64,000 nt of DNA from Allobosea sp. (GTDB lineage Bacteria; Pseudomonadota; Alphaproteobacteria; Rhizobiales; Beijerinckiaceae), in contig JAAEQB010000120.1 in NCBI GenBank assembly GCA_024231975.1, positions 62,001-126,000 on the forward strand, given 5' to 3'. Positions 18,232 through 26,229 of the stretch are shown here, one piece after another; within the stretch, counting starts at the first letter, position 1; the number at the start of each line of letters is the position of its first letter. Under the pieces are notes generated by a model, which searched no databases, had not been told where the DNA came from, and saw only the letters and a list, made by a program, of their open reading frames with translations. The position numbers were made by a program, and so were the translations under genes.

Positions 18232-18740
18232 CCAGCCCCCTCGCCATCACGCTCACCGTCAATGGCGAAACGCTGACCCGGCTCGTCGAGCCGCGCGAGA
18301 CGCTGGCCGATTTCCTGCGCCGGGAGCTTGCACTCACCGGCACCCATGCCGGCTGCGAGATGGGCGTCTGCGGCGCCTGCCTTGTCATGTTGGACGAAGC
18401 TCCCGTACACTCCTGCCTGATCTTCGCTGTACAGGCCGGCGGCGCCGTCATCGAGACAGTCGAGGGCTTGAGCGAGCGCGCCGCCATCGCTGATCTGCAG
18501 CGGGCCTTTCACGAGCGCAACGCGCTGCAATGCGGCTTCTGCACACCGGGAATGCTGGTCACTGCGCAGAGCCTGCTGGCGCGGACCACGATGCCGAGCC
18601 GGCAGGAGATCCGCGACGCGCTCTCGGGCAATTACTGCCGCTGCACCGGCTATGAAGCGATCGTCGATGCGATCGAGACCGTCGCGCGCCGCCGGGCCGC
18701 CGGCGAAACGGCGCCCCGTTTCCTGGAGGAGCGGGCATGA
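18228..18740 (+). CDS. Molybdenum hydroxylase, 2Fe-2S small subunit (CoxS type)
   Basis: 170 residues. The N-terminal plant-ferredoxin-type cluster is bound by C43, C48, C51 and C63 (CEMGVCGACLVML...HSC) and the second cluster by C102, C105, C137 and C139 (CGFCTPGM, YCRCTGY). All eight cysteines are present. It relays electrons between the molybdenum cofactor and FAD. Both junctions are four-base ATGA-type overlaps. Confidence 0.95.
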   Translation: MTSPLAITLTVNGETLTRLVEPRETLADFLRRELALTGTHAGCEMGVCGACLVMLDEAPVHSCLIFAVQAGGAVIETVEGLSERAAIADLQRAFHERNALQCGFCTPGMLVTAQSLLARTTMPSRQEIRDALSGNYCRCTGYEAIVDAIETVARRRAAGETAPRFLEERA

Positions 18741-21112
18741 ACGCTCCGCTCGGCAGCCTCGACCGTCCGAATTCCTATATCGGCCGCTCGGTCTCGCGGC
18801 CGAACGCCAAGCGGCTGCTCGCCGGGCGCGGACGCTATGTCACCGATCTGACGCTGCCACGCATGCTGCACGCCGCCTTCCTGCGCAGCCCCTATGCCCA
18901 TGCCCGCATCGTCTCGATCGAGACGGCCGAGGCCCTGGCCATGCCGGGCGTGTGCCTCGTCGTGACCGGCGCCGCGCTCGCTGCACTCTGCCGGCCTTGG
19001 ACCGGCACGCTCGAGCATTTCAAGGGCATGAAATCGGCCCCGCAACTGCCGTTGCCGCTGGGCGAGGTCCAGTGGTCGGGCCAGGCGGTCGTCGCCGTGG
19101 TCGCCGAGACCCGCGCCCAGGCCGAGGATGCGGCGGAGGCTATTCTCGTCGAGTTCGAGGAGTTGCCGCCGGTCGTCGACATCGACGCGGCGCGCGAGCC
19201 GGGAAGCGACCTTGCCGCCATGCAGGCCGAGGACAATCTCTGTTTCCATAGCCACCTCGACACCGGCGGGATCGACGAGATTTTCGCCAACGCCGCCCAT
19301 GTCGTCGAGGAGGAATTCCTTTTCGGCCGGCACACCGCGGTGACGCTGGAGCCGCGTGCGATCGTCGCCGACTGGGATTCGAGCGAGGGCAAGCTCACCG
19401 TCCATCACGCGACGCAGACGCCCTATCAGTTCCAGGATCTCTACGCCCGCCATTACGGCATTCCCGAAGCGAGCGTGCGGGTGATCGCGCCCGATATCGG
19501 CGGCTCCTTCGGCATGAAGCTGCATGTCTATCACGAGGACATGGCGGTGATCGGGCTCTCGATCCTCGCAGGGCGGCCGGTGAAATTCGTCGCCGACAGG
19601 ATCGAGTCCTTCGTCTCCGACATCCATGCCCGCGATCACCGGGTCAGGGCCCGGATGGCGATCGACAGCGACGGTGCGCTGCTCGCGATGGATGTCGACG
19701 ATGTCACCGCGATCGGCGGCTTCTCGGCCTATCCGCGCACCAGCGCCGTCGAGGGCAACCAGGTCGTCCGGCTGATGGGCGCGCCCTACCGCTTCCGCAA
19801 CTATCGCGCCGAGCTCTCCGTCGTCTTCCAGAACAAGGTCCAGACCAGCCAGTACCGCGCGGTCGGCCACCCGATCGCCTGCGCCGTCACCGAGCGGCTG
19901 GTCGACATGGCGGCGGCGAAGGTGGGGCTCGACCCCGTCGCGATCCGCGAGAAAAACCTCATCGCCGACGACGCCTACCCCTGCGTCTCGCCGACCGGCT
20001 ACAGGTTCGAGGCGCTGTCGCATCAGGCGAGCCTGGTCCGGCTTAAGGCGATGATGCGCTATGACGATCTGCGGGCCGAGCAGGACGCGTTGCGCCGGCG
20101 CGGCGTCCATCGCGGCATCGGCATCGCCAGCTTCGTCGAGATATCCAATCCGAGCCCCGCCTTCTACGGCATCGGCGGCGCGCGCATCTCGGCGCAGGAC
20201 GGGGCGGTGCTCAAGGTGACGCCGTCGGGCGAGGTTCGCTGCCTGATCTCCGTGACCGAGCAGGGACAGGGCACCGAGACGATCATCGGCCAGGTCGTCG
20301 CCGACCAGCTCGGCATCGCCCGCGAGCGCGTGCGGGTCATCACCGGCGACACCGAGGTGACGCCGCATGGCGGCGCGACCTGGGCCTGCCGTGGCGCCGG
20401 CATCGGCGGCGAGACCGCCCTGCAGGCGGCACGCCGGCTGCGCGCAAACGTGCTCTCACTGGCCGCCGCCATCCTGCAGGCGAAGCCGCAGGAGCTGGAC
20501 ATACGTGACGGGGTCGTCGTCGACGCGCTGACTGGCAACGAGCGCATCAGCCTCGCCGAGATCGCGCGTATCGCCTATTTCCGGTCAGACACCTTGCCGC
20601 CCGATGCAAGCGCGCAGTTATCGGTCGCTCATCACTATGCGCCGCAGGGCTATCCCTTCGCCTTCACCAACGGCATCCAGGGCTGCCATGTCGAGCTCGA
20701 CGTCGAGACCGGCTTCGTCAGGATTCTGAAGCACTGGGTCGTCGAGGATTGCGGCCGGATCATCAATCCGCTGTTGGTCGACGAGCAGGTGCGCGGTGGC
20801 GTGGTGCAGGGTCTCGGCGCGGCCTTCTTCGAGGAATGCCGCTACGACGATCAGGGCCAGCTCACCAACGGTTCGCTCGCCGACTATCTCGTGCCGATGG
20901 CCTGCGAAATGCCCGACATCGTCATCGGCCATATCGAGACGCCGACGGCCGATACGGCGCTCGGCGCCAAGGGCTGCGGCGAGGCCGGCACCGCCGCCGC
21001 TTCAGCCGCCGCGCTCAACGCCGTCAACGACGCGATGAGCCCGTTCGGCGCCAGCATCGCGCAACTCCCGATGACACCCGCGCGCCTTCTCAAGGCGCTC
21101 GGGACGATCTGA
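18737..21112 (+). CDS. Molybdenum hydroxylase, molybdopterin-binding large subunit (xanthine dehydrogenase family)
   Basis: 791 residues with the aldehyde oxidase/xanthine dehydrogenase layout: an a/b hammerhead domain (about 15-140) and the molybdopterin-binding domain after it, with GGSFGMKLHVYHEDMAV. The catalytic glutamate is E749 in KGCGEAGT. The active-site loop is QYRAVGHP (Y373-P379). The true CO dehydrogenase loop AYxCSFR is absent, so this is not a form-I CO dehydrogenase; it also differs from the AYRGAGR loop of form II. It should hydroxylate an aldehyde or heteroaromatic compound using water. The import genes directly downstream suggest the substrate enters through the ABC transporter. 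Confidence 0.92.
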   Translation: MNAPLGSLDRPNSYIGRSVSRPNAKRLLAGRGRYVTDLTLPRMLHAAFLRSPYAHARIVSIETAEALAMPGVCLVVTGAALAALCRPWTGTLEHFKGMKSAPQLPLPLGEVQWSGQAVVAVVAETRAQAEDAAEAILVEFEELPPVVDIDAAREPGSDLAAMQAEDNLCFHSHLDTGGIDEIFANAAHVVEEEFLFGRHTAVTLEPRAIVADWDSSEGKLTVHHATQTPYQFQDLYARHYGIPEASVRVIAPDIGGSFGMKLHVYHEDMAVIGLSILAGRPVKFVADRIESFVSDIHARDHRVRARMAIDSDGALLAMDVDDVTAIGGFSAYPRTSAVEGNQVVRLMGAPYRFRNYRAELSVVFQNKVQTSQYRAVGHPIACAVTERLVDMAAAKVGLDPVAIREKNLIADDAYPCVSPTGYRFEALSHQASLVRLKAMMRYDDLRAEQDALRRRGVHRGIGIASFVEISNPSPAFYGIGGARISAQDGAVLKVTPSGEVRCLISVTEQGQGTETIIGQVVADQLGIARERVRVITGDTEVTPHGGATWACRGAGIGGETALQAARRLRANVLSLAAAILQAKPQELDIRDGVVVDALTGNERISLAEIARIAYFRSDTLPPDASAQLSVAHHYAPQGYPFAFTNGIQGCHVELDVETGFVRILKHWVVEDCGRIINPLLVDEQVRGGVVQGLGAAFFEECRYDDQGQLTNGSLADYLVPMACEMPDIVIGHIETPTADTALGAKGCGEAGTAAASAAALNAVNDAMSPFGASIAQLPMTPARLLKALGTI

Positions 21113-21148
21113 CCATAACGACAAGAACAACGACCAGAGGAGGACATC

Positions 21149-22393
21149 ATGACCAGCAAGGGCCTGCCCTCTCATTCCCCCACCCGCCGCGGCGCGCTTG
21201 CCAGTCTTGCCGCCGGCGGCGCCGTGCTCGCGATACCTGGGCTCGTCCGCGCCCAGAGCGAAACGATCCGTATCGGCTTCCCGACGCCATTGACCGGCCC
21301 CTTCGCCGCCGAGGCAAAGGACCAGGTCCGCAGCGCCGAGCTCGCGGTCAAGCTCGTCAACGACAAAGGTGGCATCGCCGGTCGCAAGGTCGAGCTGCTC
21401 GTCCGTGACGACAAGCTCAACGCCGGTGAAGCCGCGACGCGTACGCTCGAATTGATCGAGAAGGACAAGGTCCATGCGATCGTCGGGGCGCTGTCGAGCG
21501 CGGTGCAGCTCGCCGTCAACGAGGTCACCCGGGCGCGCGGCGTGATCTACGTCTCGATCAGCCAGTCGGACACCATCAACGAGAGCAAGGATTTCAGCCG
21601 CTTCACCTTCCACGAGGCGCTGAATCCGCACATGACCACCGCGGCAGTGGCCAAGCACACCTTCAAGAAGGACTCCAAGATCGCCTATCTCGTCGCCGAT
21701 TATGCCTATGGCCACGAGATGCTGCGCGGCTTCAAGCGCGCCCAGCAGGCCCTCGGCGCGACCAGCGTCGGCGAGATCCTGCATCCCTTCGGCGCCCCGG
21801 ATTACTCGACCTTCATGCCGCGGCTGCGCTCGATGCGGCCCGACATCCTCTGCATCTGCAATTTCGGCCGCGACCAGGCGAACGCGATCAAGCAGGCTGT
21901 CGATTTCGGCATGAACCGCCAGTCCAAGATCGTGGTGCCGGTGCTGCTGCACAACCAGCGGCTGGCCATCGGTCCCGAGGCCTTCGAAGGCGTGGTCGGC
22001 GGCGCGAACTATTACTGGGGGCTGGAGGACGCAATTCCCTCGGCTAAGGCGTTCAACGATGCCTTCAAGGCGGCTAATGGCGGCGCCTACCCGACCGATT
22101 ACGGCGCCTATGGCTACACCGGCGTCTGTTCGCTGCTGCTCGCCATGGAGCAGGCGGGAGGCACCGGCACCGACAAGGTGATCGCGGCGCTGGAGGCGCT
22201 GACATACGACGTCGCCAAGGGCCCGCAGCACTATCGCAAATGCGACCACCAGTCGGTGCAGTCCGTGCTCGTACTCGAGTCGAAGAAGAAGGCCGAGATG
22301 AAGAACGAGGCCGACCTCTTCAGGGTGCTCGCCAGCGAGCCGGCCTCCGAGGGCATCCTGCGCAGCTGCTCGGAGCTCGGTTTCCCGGCCTGA
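21149..22393 (+). CDS. ABC importer binding protein, branched-chain amino acid type (LivK-like)
   Basis: 414 residues with AGGAGG ahead of the ATG. The N-terminus TRRGALASLAAGGAVLAIPG ending LVRAQ/S is a Tat-like signal peptide. The body is a type I periplasmic binding protein (ETIRIGFPTPLTGPFAAEAKDQ, then VGALSSAVQLAVNEVTRARGV). Such proteins bind amino acids, but also urea, amides and aromatic acids. Its place between the hydroxylase and four transport genes makes a hydroxylase substrate or a relative of it the likely ligand. Confidence 0.92.
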   Translation: MTSKGLPSHSPTRRGALASLAAGGAVLAIPGLVRAQSETIRIGFPTPLTGPFAAEAKDQVRSAELAVKLVNDKGGIAGRKVELLVRDDKLNAGEAATRTLELIEKDKVHAIVGALSSAVQLAVNEVTRARGVIYVSISQSDTINESKDFSRFTFHEALNPHMTTAAVAKHTFKKDSKIAYLVADYAYGHEMLRGFKRAQQALGATSVGEILHPFGAPDYSTFMPRLRSMRPDILCICNFGRDQANAIKQAVDFGMNRQSKIVVPVLLHNQRLAIGPEAFEGVVGGANYYWGLEDAIPSAKAFNDAFKAANGGAYPTDYGAYGYTGVCSLLLAMEQAGGTGTDKVIAALEALTYDVAKGPQHYRKCDHQSVQSVLVLESKKKAEMKNEADLFRVLASEPASEGILRSCSELGFPA

Positions 22394-22427
22394 CCCGGTC
22401 TTTTCACAAGCGCATGGAGTCCCGCTG

Positions 22428-23300
22428 ATGGACGCCGAACTCATCGCGATGCAGCTTTTCTCCGGGGTCGCGCTCGGCGCGATCCTGATCATGGTCGCGC
22501 TCGGCCTGTCGATCATCTTCGGCATGCTCGGCGTGGTGAACTTCGCCCATGGCGCACTGTTCATGGTCGGCGCCTATGCCGGCCTGTGGATCGCGTCGCT
22601 GACCGGCAGCTTCTGGTGGGGGCTCCTCGTCGCCCCGATCGCCATCGGTGCCTTCGGCATGGCGATCGAGCGCGTGCTGATCCGGCCGCTCTACAAGCGC
22701 TCGGTCGACGACCCTCTGCTGCTGACCTTCGGACTCGGCTACGTGCTGGTCGAGGCGGTACGCATCCTGTTCGGCAGCGACGGCATTCCCTTCCAGACGC
22801 CGCCGCAGCTCGCCGGCGTCGCCGATCTCGGCATCGGCTTATTCCCCGTCTACCGGCTCTTCGTCGTCGGCGTCGTTACGCTCGTGCTGGTCCTGCTCTG
22901 GCTCGGGCTGGAGAAGACGAAGTTCGGCCTGATCGTGCGGGCCGGCGCCAAGGATCCGCAGATCATGCGGGTGCTCGGCGTCGACATCGCCAAGGTCTGG
23001 CTGCTGGTCTTCGGGCTCGGGATCGGCCTGACCGCGCTCGGCGGCGTGCTCGCCGCGCCGATGCGCAATGTCAGCCCCGAAATGGGCTCGCTGGTCCTGG
23101 CCGAAGCCTTCGTCGTCACCGTCATCGGCGGCATGGGCTCGCTGATCGGTGCGGTGGTGGCGGGCCTGCTCGTCGGCGTCGCGATCAGCATGACCGCGCT
23201 GTTCGCTCCCGAAATGGCGACGATCGTGATGTTCGCCCTGATGGCGCTCGTGCTCCTGGTCAGGCCGCAAGGCCTGTTCGGCAAGCCGGGCCGGGCCTGA
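22428..23300 (+). CDS. ABC importer permease, LivH type
   Basis: 290 residues and about eight membrane helices. The family's GVALGAILIMVALGLSIIFGMLGVVNFAHGALFM N-terminal pattern is present, and GLIVRAGAKDPQIMRVLGVD forms the cytoplasmic coupling segment. It forms the channel together with the LivM-type permease immediately downstream. Confidence 0.93.
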   Translation: MDAELIAMQLFSGVALGAILIMVALGLSIIFGMLGVVNFAHGALFMVGAYAGLWIASLTGSFWWGLLVAPIAIGAFGMAIERVLIRPLYKRSVDDPLLLTFGLGYVLVEAVRILFGSDGIPFQTPPQLAGVADLGIGLFPVYRLFVVGVVTLVLVLLWLGLEKTKFGLIVRAGAKDPQIMRVLGVDIAKVWLLVFGLGIGLTALGGVLAAPMRNVSPEMGSLVLAEAFVVTVIGGMGSLIGAVVAGLLVGVAISMTALFAPEMATIVMFALMALVLLVRPQGLFGKPGRA

Positions 23301-23310
23301 GGAGATGACG

Positions 23311-24309
23311 ATGCCCGCCTCCCCCTCCTCGCTCGCCGGCGTCATGGCCGGCCCCGCCGGACATCGCGGCTGGCGCGCGCAGCTCACGGCATGGCGCGTG
23401 CCGCTCTCGATCCTGGCGCTGTGCCTGCTGCCCTGGCTGCTGCCCTCGCAGGCCCTCGCCGTCAACGTGCTGATCTACGGACTGCTCGCCGTCGGCTACA
23501 ATCTGCTCTTCGGCTATACCGGGCTGCTCTCCTTCGGCCATGCCGCCTTCTTCGGCGCCGGGGCCTATGTCACCGGCATCGCCATCGGCCAGTTCGGCCT
23601 GCCCTGGTACGCCGCGGTCCTGCTCGGGATCGCCGTCGGAGGCCTGCTCGCCTTCGTCATCGGCCTGCTCTCGATCCGCACCCGCGGCATCTACTTCTCG
23701 ATGGTGACGCTCGCGCTCGCGCAGCTGGTCTACTACACCGCCCTGCAGGCCTCGTCCTGGACCGGCGGCGAGAACGGCCTGCGCGGCTTCACGGTCGCCC
23801 GGCTCGACCTCTTCGGCTGGACGATCGACTTCCTCGATCCGGTCAAGAAGTACTACGTCCTGATGGTGTTCGCGGCTGCGGCGCTCTGGCTCGTCTCGCG
23901 CATCCTGAACTCGCCCTTCGGGGCGGTGATCGAGGCCGTCCGAGAGAACGAGACCCGGGCGCGGGCCTGTGGCTACGATATCGAGCGGACCAAGCTGATC
24001 GCCTTCACGCTGTCGGGCCTGATCTGCGCGCTCGCCGGCACGCTCTCGGCCCTGCACCTGGCGATCGTCCCGCTCGACAGCCTGCACTATCAGACCTCGG
24101 GCATGATCGTGATGATGACGCTGCTCGGCGGCGCCGGCAGCTTCTTCGGCCCTTTCGTCGGGGCGCTGGCCTTCCTCCTGATGGAGGACGTCGTCTCGCT
24201 CTGGACCTCGCACTGGCAGATCGTCGTCGGCAGCGTCTTCATCCTGTTCGTCCTGTTCCTGCCCAAGGGCATCTGGGGCACCGCGCTCGCCTGGAGGGCC
24301 GCTCGATGA
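23311..24309 (+). CDS. ABC importer permease, LivM type
   Basis: About 332 residues. GAGGAG at 23299-23304 is six bases before ATG 23311; the ATG at 23305 touches that site and is less likely. It has the LivM pattern GYNLLFGYTGLLSFGHAAFFGAGAY and a second signature VIEAVRENETRARACGYDIERTKLIAF. About nine membrane helices. The stop overlaps the start of the LivG-type ATPase. Confidence 0.93.
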   Translation: MPASPSSLAGVMAGPAGHRGWRAQLTAWRVPLSILALCLLPWLLPSQALAVNVLIYGLLAVGYNLLFGYTGLLSFGHAAFFGAGAYVTGIAIGQFGLPWYAAVLLGIAVGGLLAFVIGLLSIRTRGIYFSMVTLALAQLVYYTALQASSWTGGENGLRGFTVARLDLFGWTIDFLDPVKKYYVLMVFAAAALWLVSRILNSPFGAVIEAVRENETRARACGYDIERTKLIAFTLSGLICALAGTLSALHLAIVPLDSLHYQTSGMIVMMTLLGGAGSFFGPFVGALAFLLMEDVVSLWTSHWQIVVGSVFILFVLFLPKGIWGTALAWRAAR

Positions 24310-25061
24310 ACATCCCCCTTCTCGCGGTCGAGAACATCGGGCGCAGCTTCGGCGGCTTCGTGGCGCTCGAAGGCGTCACGGCGGCCTTCGAGCCCAACAG
24401 GGTCACCGCGATCATCGGGCCGAACGGGGCCGGCAAGAGCACCTTCTTCAACGTACTTTCGGGCGTACTCGCTCCGTCCAGCGGCGCGATCCGCTTCAAG
24501 GGACGCGACATCACCGGCACGCCGCAGCATCGCTTCGTGCATCTCGGCATTGCCCGCTCCTACCAGATCACCAACATCTTCCCGGAGCTGTCGGTACACG
24601 AGAACGTGCGCGTGGCCGCCCAGACCTTCCGTGCCCGCTACGATATCTGGCGCGACCGGGCGACCATGACGGAGCTCGCCGACAAGGCCGATGCCGTGCT
24701 CACGGCCGTGGGCCTGGCGGAGCGCCGCGACGAGACCGCGAAGTTCCTCGCCCATGGCCAGCAGCGCGCACTGGAGATCGCGATCGCGCTCGTCGCCGAC
24801 CCCGAGCTGCTGCTGCTCGACGAGCCCACGGCGGGCATGGGCCCCGAGGAGACCCGCGACATGGTCATGCTCCTCGAGAGACTCGCCGCCGACCGCACGA
24901 TCCTGCTGATCGAGCACAAGATGAAGATGATCCTCGGTCTTTCCGACCGCATCCTCGTGCTGCACCACGGCCGGCTGATCGCCGATGGCAGCCCGCAGCA
25001 CATCCAGACCGATCCCGAGGTCCGCCGCGTCTATCTGGGGCAGAACGATGGCTATGCTTGA
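24306..25061 (+). CDS. ABC importer ATP-binding protein, LivG type
   Basis: 251 residues from ATG 24306, with a four-base overlap with the permease. Walker A GPNGAGKSTF, the LivG-style signature LAHGQQRALEIA, Walker B LLLLDEPTAGM and His switch LIEHKMK are present. The frame is open far upstream, but that part is the shadow of the LivM gene. Confidence 0.93.
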   Translation: MNIPLLAVENIGRSFGGFVALEGVTAAFEPNRVTAIIGPNGAGKSTFFNVLSGVLAPSSGAIRFKGRDITGTPQHRFVHLGIARSYQITNIFPELSVHENVRVAAQTFRARYDIWRDRATMTELADKADAVLTAVGLAERRDETAKFLAHGQQRALEIAIALVADPELLLLDEPTAGMGPEETRDMVMLLERLAADRTILLIEHKMKMILGLSDRILVLHHGRLIADGSPQHIQTDPEVRRVYLGQNDGYA

Positions 25062-25758
25062 GATCGAAGGGCTGAACGCCTGGTATGGCGCGAGCCACGT
25101 CCTGCACGGCATCTCGCTGTCGGTAGAGCCTGGCGAGATCGTCGCCCTCGTCGGCCGCAACGGCGCCGGCAAGACCTCGACGATCCGCTCGGTGATGGGG
25201 CTGATGCCGAAGGCGACCGGTTCAGTACGCTTTGCCGGAACCGACCTGCTGCCGCTGCCGGCGCATGCACGCTTCAGGTACGGGCTGGCCTATGTCCCCG
25301 AGGAACGGCGGATCGTACCGGGCCTGACCGTGCGCGAGAACCTGCAGCTCGGCCTGGTCGCGACCGATGGCGGGATCGACGAGCGCGCAGCCATCGACGA
25401 GATCGCCGAAAGCTTCCCGCGGCTGAAGGAGCGGCTCGACCAGCAGGGCGTGACCATGTCGGGCGGCGAGCAGCAGATGCTCGCCATCGCCCGCGCGATC
25501 ATCGCGAAGCCGAAGATGATCCTGCTCGACGAGCCCTCCGAAGGCATCATGCCTGTGCTCGTCGAGGAGATGGGCGTGCTCTTCCGCCGGCTGCGCGACC
25601 AGGGCGTGACCTTGCTGCTCGTCGAGCAGAACGTCGAATGGGCGCTGGGGCTCGCCGACCGCGCCGTGATCATCGACCAGGGCGAGGTCGTCCATCGCAG
25701 CACGGCCGCTGCGCTGCTCGCCGACAAGGCCATCCAGGAACGCTACTGCGCCGTCTGA
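25048..25758 (+). CDS. ABC importer ATP-binding protein, LivF type
   Basis: 236 residues from ATG 25048 (MAMLEIEGLNAWYG), overlapping the LivG gene by 14 bases; ATG 25054 is an alternative. Walker A GRNGAGKTSTI, signature MSGGEQQMLAIARAI, Walker B MILLDEPSEG. It completes the five-gene importer. Confidence 0.93.
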   Translation: MAMLEIEGLNAWYGASHVLHGISLSVEPGEIVALVGRNGAGKTSTIRSVMGLMPKATGSVRFAGTDLLPLPAHARFRYGLAYVPEERRIVPGLTVRENLQLGLVATDGGIDERAAIDEIAESFPRLKERLDQQGVTMSGGEQQMLAIARAIIAKPKMILLDEPSEGIMPVLVEEMGVLFRRLRDQGVTLLLVEQNVEWALGLADRAVIIDQGEVVHRSTAAALLADKAIQERYCAV

Positions 25759-25782
25759 AGCGGCGCGTCGAAGGGACCTCCC

Positions 25783-26223
25783 ATGGACATCAATGGCGAA
25801 CACCGCATTGCGGCCCCGCGTGAGACGGTCTGGGCCGCGCTCTTCGATGTCGAGACGCTGAAAGCCTGCATTCCCGGCTGCAAGGAGCTGGAGCAGACCT
25901 CTCCGACGAGCTTTGCCGCCAAGGTCCAGCTCAAGATCGGCCCGGTCTCGGCGACCTTCGCCGGCACCGTCGAGCTTCAGGACATCGACGAGCCGAATGG
26001 CTGCCGCATCATCGGACAGGGCAATGGCGGTATCGCCGGCTTCGCCAAGGGCGGCGCCGACGTGCGGCTCGCCGCCGATGGCGAGGAAACGGTGCTGAGC
26101 TATGCGGCAAAAGCCGAGATCGGCGGCAAGCTCGCGGCGCTCGGCAGCAGGCTCGTGCAGGCGACCTCGCGCAAGCTGGCCGACCAGTTCTTCTCGACCT
26201 TCACCGAGCGCCTGAAGGGGTAG
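25783..26223 (+). CDS. CoxG-like SRPBCC (START-like) protein
   Basis: 146 residues beginning MDINGEHRIAAPRETVWAAL, the standard SRPBCC start; helix EHRIAAPRETVWAAL followed by KACIPGCKELEQ and KVQLKIGPVSATF marks the CoxG branch. CoxG binds a hydrophobic ligand, and in CO oxidisers it ties the enzyme to the membrane; there it carries an extended C-terminus that this short version lacks. As the last gene of the operon it probably serves the molybdenum hydroxylase in electron acceptance or cofactor maturation. Confidence 0.88.
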   Translation: MDINGEHRIAAPRETVWAALFDVETLKACIPGCKELEQTSPTSFAAKVQLKIGPVSATFAGTVELQDIDEPNGCRIIGQGNGGIAGFAKGGADVRLAADGEETVLSYAAKAEIGGKLAALGSRLVQATSRKLADQFFSTFTERLKG

Positions 26224-26229
26224 TCCCGC

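Noticed and set aside
17371..21112. True CO dehydrogenase
   Set aside because: Subunit order fits, but the large subunit lacks the AYxCSFR loop required for the CO-oxidising form, so only the general hydroxylase family is called.
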